Positions 16,896-23,716 of a stretch of DNA of 64,000 nucleotides are shown in pieces. The notes beneath the pieces were generated by a model. The model was not told the origin of the DNA and ran no database searches. It saw nothing but the letters and a program-made list of their open reading frames with translations. Made by a program: the position numbers and the translations under genes. The stretch's first letter is position 1, and each line of letters starts with the position of its first letter. The stretch is from Halobacteriovorax sp. JY17 (GTDB lineage Bacteria > Bdellovibrionota > Bacteriovoracia > Bacteriovoracales > Bacteriovoracaceae), in the NCBI RefSeq assembly GCF_002753895.1, contig NZ_NJER01000002.1, positions 186,001-250,000 of the forward strand, read 5' to 3'.

Positions 16896-16929
16896 TGCCC
16901 TTGCTTCGAATGAAGCACGGGCATTTTTT
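16896..16929 (+). terminator. Rho-independent terminator after the second flagellin
   Basis: TGCCC-TT-GCTTC pairs with GAAGC-AC-GGGCA around the loop GAAT, followed by TTTTTT. This is a classic intrinsic terminator, 15 bases after the stop codon. Confidence 0.92.
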
Positions 16930-16970
16930 CGTTTATTCACCTTAAAATTAAATAGTGGTATGATATTTCT

Positions 16971-17969
16971 ATGGAAAATGTCACAACTCTCGTACCTAAA
17001 AGAGAAAAAACAATTTTAATTTTTGGTCTGTCATCTTTTGTGGGGTCAAACCTTGCTGAGTTCTTTAAAAAGGACTTTAGAGTTGTTGGTACCTACAATA
17101 AGAATCCAATTTTTATTCCAGGAGTACTCGCTCTTCCATGTGATGTTTTAAATAAAGAAGAAGTACAATTAGCGCTCTATGCGTTTAAGCCAGATATTAC
17201 TATTTATGCAATAGGGCTTTCATCGATAATGGAGTGCTCGAGAAGCGCAGAGCTTGCAGATGCTTTAAATGCAAGTGGGCTCTATAATGTGGTTGAGTAC
17301 TGCCAGAGATATAAGTCTCAGGTCTGTTATTTGTCTTCAGGGTTTGTCTTTGCTGGTGAGGATAAGCAGTATATTGAAATGGATATTCCTGATCCAAATA
17401 CTAGTTATGGTAAGAGTCAGGCTTCAGCAGAGTTCTATATTCAGAAATCATCCCTTAATTACATTATCTTTAGAAGCTGTAAGCTTTACGGAAGAGGACA
17501 TCTTGAAAATAGATTAACCTTCTTTGAAAAAATCCAAAAAGACTTTATGGATAGAAAGAATGTTTCCTGTGATGACAATGTCAGAACAGGATATTTAGAT
17601 ATCTATTATCTTGGGATGATTTTAAAAATTTGTTTTGAAAAAAGTGTAAAGAATAGACTCTTTCAAATTAGCTCGAAAGATACTTCTACTTTTCACGACT
17701 TTGTTAAAGAGTATTGTTCCGTATTTTCCGAGGGAACGGGGTTGGTGCAAAGAGGAAGGTGGAGTTTTCCATTCTTGCCATCGGCGGCGACTGTTCCAGC
17801 AGGCGATAAAATTATTTTTGATTTAGATATTTCTAATATAGAAGGATTTTTAAATATAAATATGCCATCCGTTAAGGAATCTTTGGAATTTACTTTTAAG
17901 AGATTTATGGGAAAAGCAAAAACCGGTAGAGGAAGCTCTTCCGGTGGTGATGACGTAACTTTTATTTAA
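16971..17969 (+). CDS. NAD(P)-dependent SDR-family protein (dTDP-4-dehydrorhamnose reductase-like)
   Basis: A 332-residue extended short-chain dehydrogenase/reductase. The N-terminal Rossmann motif reads IFGLSSFVGSNLAEFF, so the first glycines of GxxGxxG are partly replaced by serine. PDITIYAIGLSSIMECSRS resembles the RmlD strand after the cofactor loop, and the catalytic YxxxK is SYGKSQASAEFYI. The later RTGYLDIYYLG fits sugar-nucleotide reductases. The C-terminal tail KTGRGSSSGGDDVTFI is low-complexity. It may act on a sugar for surface glycans or flagellin modification, suggested only by position after the flagellins. The convergent gene begins at the next base. Confidence 0.75.
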   Translation: MENVTTLVPKREKTILIFGLSSFVGSNLAEFFKKDFRVVGTYNKNPIFIPGVLALPCDVLNKEEVQLALYAFKPDITIYAIGLSSIMECSRSAELADALNASGLYNVVEYCQRYKSQVCYLSSGFVFAGEDKQYIEMDIPDPNTSYGKSQASAEFYIQKSSLNYIIFRSCKLYGRGHLENRLTFFEKIQKDFMDRKNVSCDDNVRTGYLDIYYLGMILKICFEKSVKNRLFQISSKDTSTFHDFVKEYCSVFSEGTGLVQRGRWSFPFLPSAATVPAGDKIIFDLDISNIEGFLNINMPSVKESLEFTFKRFMGKAKTGRGSSSGGDDVTFI

Positions 17970-18503
17970 TTATCTAGCAGAGTTTCTAATAAATTCTGAA
18001 AGGTAGTGCCTAACTAACGCTTCAGTCTCTACTATTTCACCATTGAATCGCCAAGTGATATCATTGAATGGACCTAAGTGGGCCCTAACTTCATGAACAC
18101 CTTGAGAGCCTGTAGAATCAGTTGATCTCAAGCGTGCAGAGAAAACTTCTTTTCCATTTGCTAAGAAACCAATGGTAATGAGGTCAGCGGCTTTTCTGGC
18201 TACAATCAATCTTAAGCTATTTCTAAAAAGCATGAAGTCGTTAATAGTGTTTGAGATCTTAAAAATTTTGATTGCTGAACCAGATTGTTGAGAGCCACGA
18301 TATTCATTAAACTTTGAAACAAAGATTTCAAATTTTTCTCGTAGCTCATCCATGAAATCAATAGAAGATTCTTCCAACATATGAAGAGGGTTTAGATGGT
18401 CGTTGAAGTTTACAACCCCAGACTCTTCCATATTTATCTCTTCAAGAGCTAGGCTCTCTATCCACTTTGTTGAAACTTCTTTTTGCTGATTTATTTGATC
18501 CAT
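17970..18503 (-). CDS. Conserved-looking cytoplasmic protein, unknown function
   Basis: A 177-residue soluble protein with an acidic N-terminal third and a helical middle (ESSIDFMDELREKFEIFVSKFNEYRG). The C-terminal half is richer in strand: SLRLIVARKAADLITIGFLANGKEVFSARLRS and VRAHLGPFNDITWRFNGEIVETEALVRHYLSEFI. No signal peptide, membrane segment or family motif was recognised. Its stop codon is directly adjacent to that of the SDR gene, and its upstream region leads into the 6S RNA gene on the same strand. Confidence 0.6.
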   Translation of the reverse strand: MDQINQQKEVSTKWIESLALEEINMEESGVVNFNDHLNPLHMLEESSIDFMDELREKFEIFVSKFNEYRGSQQSGSAIKIFKISNTINDFMLFRNSLRLIVARKAADLITIGFLANGKEVFSARLRSTDSTGSQGVHEVRAHLGPFNDITWRFNGEIVETEALVRHYLSEFIRNSAR

Positions 18504-18588
18504 ATAACAATCATCGGTAACTGTTCGTTTTCTGTCAAATTTTTAGTGGAATTAAAGAAAAGAAAAGAGGGTCAGGAGCTGTCAATTT

Positions 18589-18754
18589 GGAGTCTTCCGC
18601 CCGCCATTAGACAGGTGGTTGCAGTAAGTAATTATTTAAGGCTTCTCACTCCTTAAGATTTCTCTAAAGTGCAAGCTTGCTCACCATAATCAGGGACCGC
18701 CTCCGTGAAAGAAATTGTAGGGCGAAAAAACTATTATTGCCAACTACAAGACCC
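18589..18754 (-). ncRNA. ssrS: Probable 6S RNA
   Basis: The minus strand carries GGTGAGCAAGCTTGC and, further on, GAGAAGCCTTAAA, then ACTGCAACCACC. Escherichia coli 6S RNA has GGTGAGCATGCTCGG and GAGAAGCCTTAAAACTGC in the same order, flanking its apical stem. Here the apical stem is longer: GCTT-CACT pairs with AGTG-AAGC, capped by a GAAA loop. The ends GGGTCTT and AAGACTC pair as a closing stem. A TATAAT box (18761-18766) lies six bases before the likely start at 18754. 6S RNA binds sigma-70 RNA polymerase in slow growth. The exact ends are estimates. Confidence 0.68.
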
Positions 18755-18760
18755 ATAATC

Positions 18761-18766
18761 ATTATA
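18761..18766 (-). promoter_or_regulatory. -10 box of the 6S RNA gene
   Basis: The minus strand reads TATAAT, six bases before the predicted first G of the 6S RNA. No convincing -35 box is found 16-18 bases upstream. Confidence 0.5.
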
Positions 18767-18856
18767 CCGTTCTTTCTGAGGATTTATATAATAAAGAATA
18801 CATTTGTGTAATTTTAATAGGTTGATGGAAACGTGTGGGAAAATGTTGAAAATGCT

Positions 18857-18884
18857 TTGGTGTGTCACGGGGTGGGTGTATAAT
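18857..18884 (+). promoter_or_regulatory. Sigma-70-type promoter for the Tad pilin operon
   Basis: TTGGTG (18857-18862) and TATAAT (18879-18884) are separated by 16 bases. Transcription would start near 18891, giving a leader of about 100 bases before the Flp pilin start at 18995. Confidence 0.6.
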
Positions 18885-18994
18885 TAAGTATAAGCTTGAG
18901 TGATTTGGTATGTTATTGAAATATCTAAACTCAGAGAATTTTTTCTTAAGTTTAGCAAGATAATGACCGACAAAGTTATTCAAAGGAGTAAGTT

Positions 18995-19180
18995 ATGAAA
19001 AAAACTTTGCTGGCCTATTTAAAAGACGAAAGTGGGCAAACTTCAACAGAATATATTCTTCTGGTTGCGGTTGTAGCGTTAATTGTTTTCAAGTTCAAAG
19101 ATGTTGCCTCAACTAGATTAAATAAGATCACTGAGGACGTTTTTGGTAAAGCAGAGAGCTTTGTTGATCAAATAGAATAG
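18995..19180 (+). CDS. Flp-type major pilin
   Basis: A 61-residue prepilin of the Flp/Tad class. A short charged leader (MKKTLLAYLKDESG) is followed by the cleavage site G/QTSTEYILLVAVVALIVF, with Glu at +5 and Tyr at +6, as required for Flp prepilins, and a single hydrophobic helix. The mature pilin would be 47 residues. AAGGAG lies before the ATG. It heads the Tad cluster and is separated from the next gene by hairpins, which would allow it to be made in excess of the machinery. It is the best candidate for the structural subunit. Confidence 0.85.
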   Translation: MKKTLLAYLKDESGQTSTEYILLVAVVALIVFKFKDVASTRLNKITEDVFGKAESFVDQIE

Positions 19181-19242
19181 TAGACTAGACTACCTAAAGT
19201 TTTGGTTGTTAGTCTATTGTTCTAGTTGAACAGCACTTCATT

Positions 19243-19271
19243 GCTAGGAATTATATTCCTAAGCGTCTTTT
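19243..19271 (+). terminator. Hairpin after the major pilin gene
   Basis: TAGGAAT (19245-19251) pairs perfectly with ATTCCTA (19255-19261) around TAT, extended by GC/GC past one bulged A, then GTCTTTT. An upstream TAGACTA...TTAGTCTA pairing (about 19190-19216) adds a second structure. Together they may act as a leaky terminator between pilin and the rest of the operon. Confidence 0.5.
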
Positions 19272-19300
19272 CGTATTCAAAATTCTGTTAATTTAGATAC

Positions 19301-19510
19301 ATGGTAAAAGGTAGAGCCGGACAGGCCCTCATTGAGTATCTCATTCTATTTGCATTCATGTCCCTAATTGCTCTTAATATGGTCAAGGGAATGGGTGGAA
19401 TGATGTCTAATTCTATTAGAAGTATTGGTTATCAACTTACTCAGCAGTTAACTATTGGAGTATGCGCTGAAGAGTGTTGGTATTCTGATTATCAAAATAG
19501 GACTAGATAA
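19301..19510 (+). CDS. Pilin-like protein of the Tad cluster
   Basis: A 69-residue protein with a very short leader MVKGRAG, the cleavage motif G/QALIEYLILFAF and one hydrophobic helix. Glu at +5 and Tyr at +6 match the Flp prepilin pattern. The C-terminus contains two cysteines (VCAEECWY) that could form a disulphide outside the membrane, unlike the major pilin. No clear Shine-Dalgarno precedes its ATG. Its stop overlaps the start of the prepilin peptidase gene by one base. Likely a minor pilin. Confidence 0.75.
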   Translation: MVKGRAGQALIEYLILFAFMSLIALNMVKGMGGMMSNSIRSIGYQLTQQLTIGVCAEECWYSDYQNRTR

Positions 19511-20016
19511 TGCCAATCGCAGTCTATCTCTTCTTAGTCGTTCAACTCTTCTTCGTCGCCTCTAATGATATTGCACATAAGAAGATTTCAAACTTCTGGC
19601 CACTTATTAATATAGGATTTTATATTATCAGTGTCTTTCTCTTTCCAAATCAATATATGTTCAGTTTTTCAACGTTTGTTTTTCCTATTGCATTCTTTGT
19701 GGTGGGAGTATTTCTTTTTAGTTTGAAAATTATGGGAGCAGGAGATTCAAAATATCTTCTTTCTTTTTATTTATTAATTCCTGTTTCTTTTCATGAATCA
19801 GCATTTATTTTCTTGGCATACTCAACTGTTGTTGTCGGACTCTCTCTTCTGTTAACTAATATAATGAAAAGATTTGATATAATTAAACTTGCAATAAGAA
19901 CAAGAAATATAAGATTAATAAAAACAATATTTGGACAAAGATTTTCTTATGCTCCAGTAATACTTGTTTCATGGCTGTGGTTTGGATGGACAATAAGACA
20001 AAAAATATTTTATTAA
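19510..20016 (+). CDS. Prepilin peptidase, CpaA/TadV type
   Basis: A 168-residue membrane protein of the A24 aspartic peptidase family, the short CpaA/TadV form without the N-methylase domain. The two catalytic aspartates are visible in ASNDIAHKKISN (about residue 20) and in KIMGAGDSKYLLS (about residue 78, the GxGD motif). About five membrane helices are predicted by eye. It should cleave the prepilin motifs encoded around it. The end overlaps the following pilin-like gene. Confidence 0.88.
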   Translation: MPIAVYLFLVVQLFFVASNDIAHKKISNFWPLINIGFYIISVFLFPNQYMFSFSTFVFPIAFFVVGVFLFSLKIMGAGDSKYLLSFYLLIPVSFHESAFIFLAYSTVVVGLSLLLTNIMKRFDIIKLAIRTRNIRLIKTIFGQRFSYAPVILVSWLWFGWTIRQKIFY

Positions 20017-20300
20017 ATGAAGTGGGGCAGAGTGCTGTGGAGTACATAATGCTTTTGGCCATAATAAGTGTCATTACTTTTTCTATTATCAATTCTGATA
20101 GGTTCAAAAACTTCATGGGTAAAGATTCTTCATTCTTTGCTGGTCTTAGATCACAAGTAGAGTATGCTTATAGACATGGTTATTTAAATAACGAAACAGA
20201 TAGAAGTGATAATAATTATAGTGGTCCTCATGAGACCTATTATAATATTGATGATGGACAGACTCGATTTTTCTCAGGAGGAAAGCAATATCCACGATAA
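19986..20300 (+). CDS. Pilin-like protein with long C-terminal part
   Basis: The product starts most likely at ATG 19986 (104 residues); an ATG at 19971 is also in frame. Leader MDNKTKNILLNEVG is followed by G/QSAVEYIMLLAIISVITF, again with Glu +5 and Tyr +6. The mature protein has a hydrophobic helix and a polar C-terminal region of about 65 residues rich in Asn, Tyr and Gly. It overlaps the prepilin peptidase gene by 31 bases. It is probably a minor pilin or pseudopilin. Confidence 0.72.
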   Translation: MDNKTKNILLNEVGQSAVEYIMLLAIISVITFSIINSDRFKNFMGKDSSFFAGLRSQVEYAYRHGYLNNETDRSDNNYSGPHETYYNIDDGQTRFFSGGKQYPR

Positions 20301-20812
20301 TTAAAAGAGAGGAAGGTCAATCAACGATTGAATTCTTAATGACATTTGTTTTCTCATTTGGATTTATTCTTCTTTTCTATAAAATATCAATTGATGCAAC
20401 AAGTGGATTCTATATTCACTACGCGAATTATATGGCGTCTAGAACATATCTGACGGTTGAAAATAATAGTGCCAATATTGCAGGATCTGATAACTTTGCC
20501 TTTGAAAGAGCAAAGGCCGTATTTGAGAGCTATAAGCCGGAAGTTATGATTGTTGGATTTAATGGTGTGATGAGTGTTAATGATCCTGAGGCAACCCCAA
20601 ATAAGCTCTATGTTGGAACAATTGTTGATTACTCTATTCCATTTTCTTTTAGTGAACTCGTAGGTGGCAGAGATCCTGTCTTTTATAAATCAGAGTCATT
20701 CTTGGGGCGAGAGCCAACTAGAGCGGAGTGCCTCGCAAGAGTATGTAAAACGATGCAAGAAATTGGTGCGGAATGCAATACTCATATAACTTTCTTTGAT
20801 AATGGCTGTTAG
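20288..20812 (+). CDS. TadE-like pseudopilin with probable ATA start
   Basis: The first ATG in frame (20339) lies inside the membrane segment. Upstream, the same frame continues without ATG, GTG or TTG to ATA at 20288, which has AGGAGG six bases before it. The extra 17 residues (ISTIIKREEGQSTIEFL) supply a basic leader and the prepilin motif G/QSTIEF, which the short form lacks. The full product would be 174 residues with one helix and a large C-terminal domain with four cysteines. Position and motif suggest a TadE/TadF-type pseudopilin. Other possibilities are ATT at 20300 as start, or frameshifting from the previous gene. Confidence 0.68.
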   Translation: MSTIIKREEGQSTIEFLMTFVFSFGFILLFYKISIDATSGFYIHYANYMASRTYLTVENNSANIAGSDNFAFERAKAVFESYKPEVMIVGFNGVMSVNDPEATPNKLYVGTIVDYSIPFSFSELVGGRDPVFYKSESFLGREPTRAECLARVCKTMQEIGAECNTHITFFDNGC

Positions 20813-21332
20813 AAACAAAAAGAAGAAAATTCTAAATGAAAAAGGTCAGGCGATATTTGAATTCGTTGTGTTTCTTCCATTTATTATTTTTCTTTATACA
20901 GTTTTAATAAATTTAACGAACTCAATAAATGGATCCATCAATCAACAGAAGGCTACCAGAGGCTACTTCTATAGGCTCTTAAAGCAAGACTCAAGAACTC
21001 CAAATAGAATAGATATAGACTTTCTTATAGGAAGTGGCTTAAACGTTGTTGGACCTGTAAGTGTTGGCTGGAGAAGAAAGTCGATAGGACAAACGCAATC
21101 TTTTGGAACCTGCTATAAATTTATGAACTTCTTTGGAAATGAAACTGATGAAGAGTGTGATGAGCCTAGAGATGGCGAAGTATCATCTAATTTTGTGAAG
21201 CTCTTTACGTTCTACGGTGTTTGCGGAGAAACCTATATGAAATCTGATGATGGATATGTAGAGCAGACTAATTTCCTCAGGAATGGCCGCTTTGCAGACC
21301 AGCTTGGATACGATCAATGTGTTCAAAAATAA
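20802..21332 (+). CDS. TadE-like pseudopilin
   Basis: A 176-residue protein. Its basic leader MAVRNKKKKILNEKG is followed by G/QAIFEFVVFLPFIIFLYTVL, a prepilin motif with Glu +5 and Phe +6 and a proline-containing helix typical of TadE-like proteins. The C-terminal domain has four cysteines. The ATG at 20802 is chosen; it overlaps the preceding gene by 11 bases, suggesting translational coupling. It is the last of five prepilin-motif proteins in a row. Confidence 0.78.
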   Translation: MAVRNKKKKILNEKGQAIFEFVVFLPFIIFLYTVLINLTNSINGSINQQKATRGYFYRLLKQDSRTPNRIDIDFLIGSGLNVVGPVSVGWRRKSIGQTQSFGTCYKFMNFFGNETDEECDEPRDGEVSSNFVKLFTFYGVCGETYMKSDDGYVEQTNFLRNGRFADQLGYDQCVQK

Positions 21333-21419
21333 CTATTTAGACTGACACTTCTTTCCCCATTCTCAACTACTCGTAATTATTTGCTAAAATTAATGGTAGT
21401 CACTTAATAAGGTAAGAGA

Positions 21420-22235
21420 ATGAACACTAGAGCACTTACATTAGCCTTGATTATCGCAGTCTTTGCGATGTTTATGGTTTACACGTATATCGACGATGAA
21501 AAGACAAAGATCATAAAGAAGTATGGTAAAGAGCAATCGGTCGTAATCGCGAAGGTAGATATCAAAGAACTCGAGTTGATCGATGATTCGAAGGTTACAG
21601 TAACTTCGATGCCATCTAACTTTGTTCATGAGAAGGCCTTTAAAACAATTAAAGAAATTCAAAATACTGTGGCAACAGTTCCCATTCTTAAAGGGGAGCA
21701 GATTACAAAACCTAGAGTGAGTTGGCCCGATGAAAGAAGTGGTCTCTCTAGACAAGTTGCTGTTGGTAAGAGAGCGATCTCGCTCGATGTTTCTGAAAGA
21801 GCTTCCGTTGGTAAGTTAATTAAGCCGGGGGATCGCGTTGATATTCTTGCAGGTATTGATTATGCCGGAGGTAGAAAAGACTTACAAAAAATGAAAACAA
21901 TTCTTCAAGATGTACTTATTCTTTCAACAGGTAAGAGTATATCAGGGAACCTACCGATCATTGGAGTGAAAACGCCAAGGGTGATTAAGCAAATGAAACT
22001 TAATACATATAGTGATTACGGAACTGTTACCTTAGAGCTTGATCCATATGAAGTTCAAAAGCTCGTTTTTATTCTGAGTTATAACTCTGGTACACCACCA
22101 TACTTAGCTCTTAGAAATAATACAGATAAAGAAGTTGTTAGAATTAAATCAACGAAGTTATTTGATATTCTTGGAGAGGATGCTTCAGAAGCTAAAATAT
22201 TCTTTTCTGAAAAATATAAAAGCCAAGGCAATTAA
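21420..22235 (+). CDS. Flp pilus assembly protein CpaB/RcpC
   Basis: A 271-residue protein with one N-terminal membrane helix (LTLALIIAVFAMFMVY), then a SAF domain (VVIAKVDIKELELIDDSKV) and the CpaB core GKRAISLDVSERASVGKLIKPGDRVDILAGIDY. The family sits in the periplasm and is thought to help the secretin. A possible promoter (TTGCTA-N17-TTAATA) ends just before the start. The stop codon overlaps the start of the secretin gene (TAATG). Confidence 0.85.
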   Translation: MNTRALTLALIIAVFAMFMVYTYIDDEKTKIIKKYGKEQSVVIAKVDIKELELIDDSKVTVTSMPSNFVHEKAFKTIKEIQNTVATVPILKGEQITKPRVSWPDERSGLSRQVAVGKRAISLDVSERASVGKLIKPGDRVDILAGIDYAGGRKDLQKMKTILQDVLILSTGKSISGNLPIIGVKTPRVIKQMKLNTYSDYGTVTLELDPYEVQKLVFILSYNSGTPPYLALRNNTDKEVVRIKSTKLFDILGEDASEAKIFFSEKYKSQGN

Positions 22236-23716
22236 TGAAATTAGTAAGCTCAATTTTAATATTCATGATTTCTCTAAGTTGTTTTGGACAGCAAGGAAAG
22301 AATGTACCTGAGAAGAAAGTTGAGGTTGTCTTAGGAATTGATCATGTTGAAAAATTGGACTTTGCACCCTCGACAAAAGTTCAAGTAGGTAATGATACTA
22401 TTTTAAATCATGTGATAATTCCTCAAAAGAGAGAAATTACTTTTAAAGGATTAAAGCCAGGACAGACTTCTGTCATGATAAGAAATACTGTTGGAGATAT
22501 AAAAGCTAAATTTCTTGTGAATATAACTGCAACTGATCAGTCAAAGGTCGTACAGGAGCTTAAAGAGTTTCTCGGTGATGTGGAAGGTTTAGAAATAGGA
22601 ATTAAGGGAAACAAAGTCTATGTTGGAGGAGAAATTGTTGTTCCTTCAGATATTGGAAAGGTGATTGTTGTTCTTGGTGGATATCCCGACGTTGTTCAGC
22701 TTGTAGAACTCTCTCCGCAGACTCAGAGAGTTATCGCAAGAAATATGCAAAAAGAAATTCAAAAAAGTAATATGCCAGATGTTACGGTAAGAGTGGCCAA
22801 TGGACTCTTTATGTTAGAGGGCGTTGTAAGTGCTGATGTTGATAAGACAAGGGCCGAGCAAATTGCAGCCGTCTATGTTCCGGACATGATTCAAAACCTT
22901 GCAAGAAGAACTGAATCTGTTAAGGCAGCAGAGAAAGATATTATTCAAAACTTCATTAGTGTGAATTCAAAGAAAAAACCAGCACCAATTCCAAAGCTTA
23001 TAAAAATATCCGCTCAATTTGTTGAGCTAACAAAAGATTATAATAAAATTTTTGGATTTAAGTGGGAACCTGTTCTGGCCGGAGGCGGGGGAACAATTAA
23101 TATTGGGAAGGGGAATGATGGTGGAGTCACAAGTTCATCTCAGGGAACCCTTGCTGGAACAATTTCAAACTTATTCCCAAGACTTGCTTCGGCTAAGAGT
23201 GCAGGATACGCGCGTGTTATTCAGTCTGGGGTTATAATAACAAAAGATAAAATTGCAAGTAAGATTGTGAAAAGAAGTGAGAAGCCTTTTGCAATTGGTA
23301 CGGGAGAATTTGTTCGTACAGAGAAGGCTTCTGCTGGATTTGACTTAGCAATAACACCGACAATACTTCCGCAAGAAAAAATTGATTTAAGTATGGGGAT
23401 TACTGTTAGCGCAAATGTTGGAGACCCTCCAGAGACTACTTCAAATACTATACAAACAGCTTTGGTTGTTAAGAGTAAAGAAAGTGCTGTTGTTGGTGGA
23501 GTCGTGGTCAATAAGTCTTCTACTGACTTTGATAGAAATCCTCCTGGAGGAGTAGATGATGTTGAAGACGGAAATAAATTATTCTCTTTTGTTAAGTCAA
23601 AAGCTTATTTAACCAATAAATCTCAATTCGTCGTTTTTGTGACTCCTGAAATTATTGAGTCAGCTTCAAGCGGAACGGAAGAAATTAAACGTAAGTTTAG
23701 AAGTAGAAGAAGATAA
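22235..23716 (+). CDS. Flp pilus secretin CpaC/RcpA
   Basis: A 493-residue outer-membrane secretin of the type II/Tad class. It has a signal peptide (MKLVSSILIFMISLSCFG), an N-terminal pilus-secretin domain (to about residue 110), a BON-like domain (VTVRVANGLFMLEGVV), and the secretin core with IQSGVIITKDKIASK, LAITPTILPQEKIDLSM and SQFVVFVTPEII. Cys16 lies before Phe-Gly, so a lipobox is not convincing. It would form the channel for the pilus. It overlaps both neighbours by one base. Confidence 0.88.
   Translation: MKLVSSILIFMISLSCFGQQGKNVPEKKVEVVLGIDHVEKLDFAPSTKVQVGNDTILNHVIIPQKREITFKGLKPGQTSVMIRNTVGDIKAKFLVNITATDQSKVVQELKEFLGDVEGLEIGIKGNKVYVGGEIVVPSDIGKVIVVLGGYPDVVQLVELSPQTQRVIARNMQKEIQKSNMPDVTVRVANGLFMLEGVVSADVDKTRAEQIAAVYVPDMIQNLARRTESVKAAEKDIIQNFISVNSKKKPAPIPKLIKISAQFVELTKDYNKIFGFKWEPVLAGGGGTINIGKGNDGGVTSSSQGTLAGTISNLFPRLASAKSAGYARVIQSGVIITKDKIASKIVKRSEKPFAIGTGEFVRTEKASAGFDLAITPTILPQEKIDLSMGITVSANVGDPPETTSNTIQTALVVKSKESAVVGGVVVNKSSTDFDRNPPGGVDDVEDGNKLFSFVKSKAYLTNKSQFVVFVTPEIIESASSGTEEIKRKFRSRRR

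Noticed and set aside
21441-21755. A 104-codon open frame antisense to the CpaB gene
   Set aside because: It lies wholly within a well-supported gene, and its composition is that of a shadow frame.
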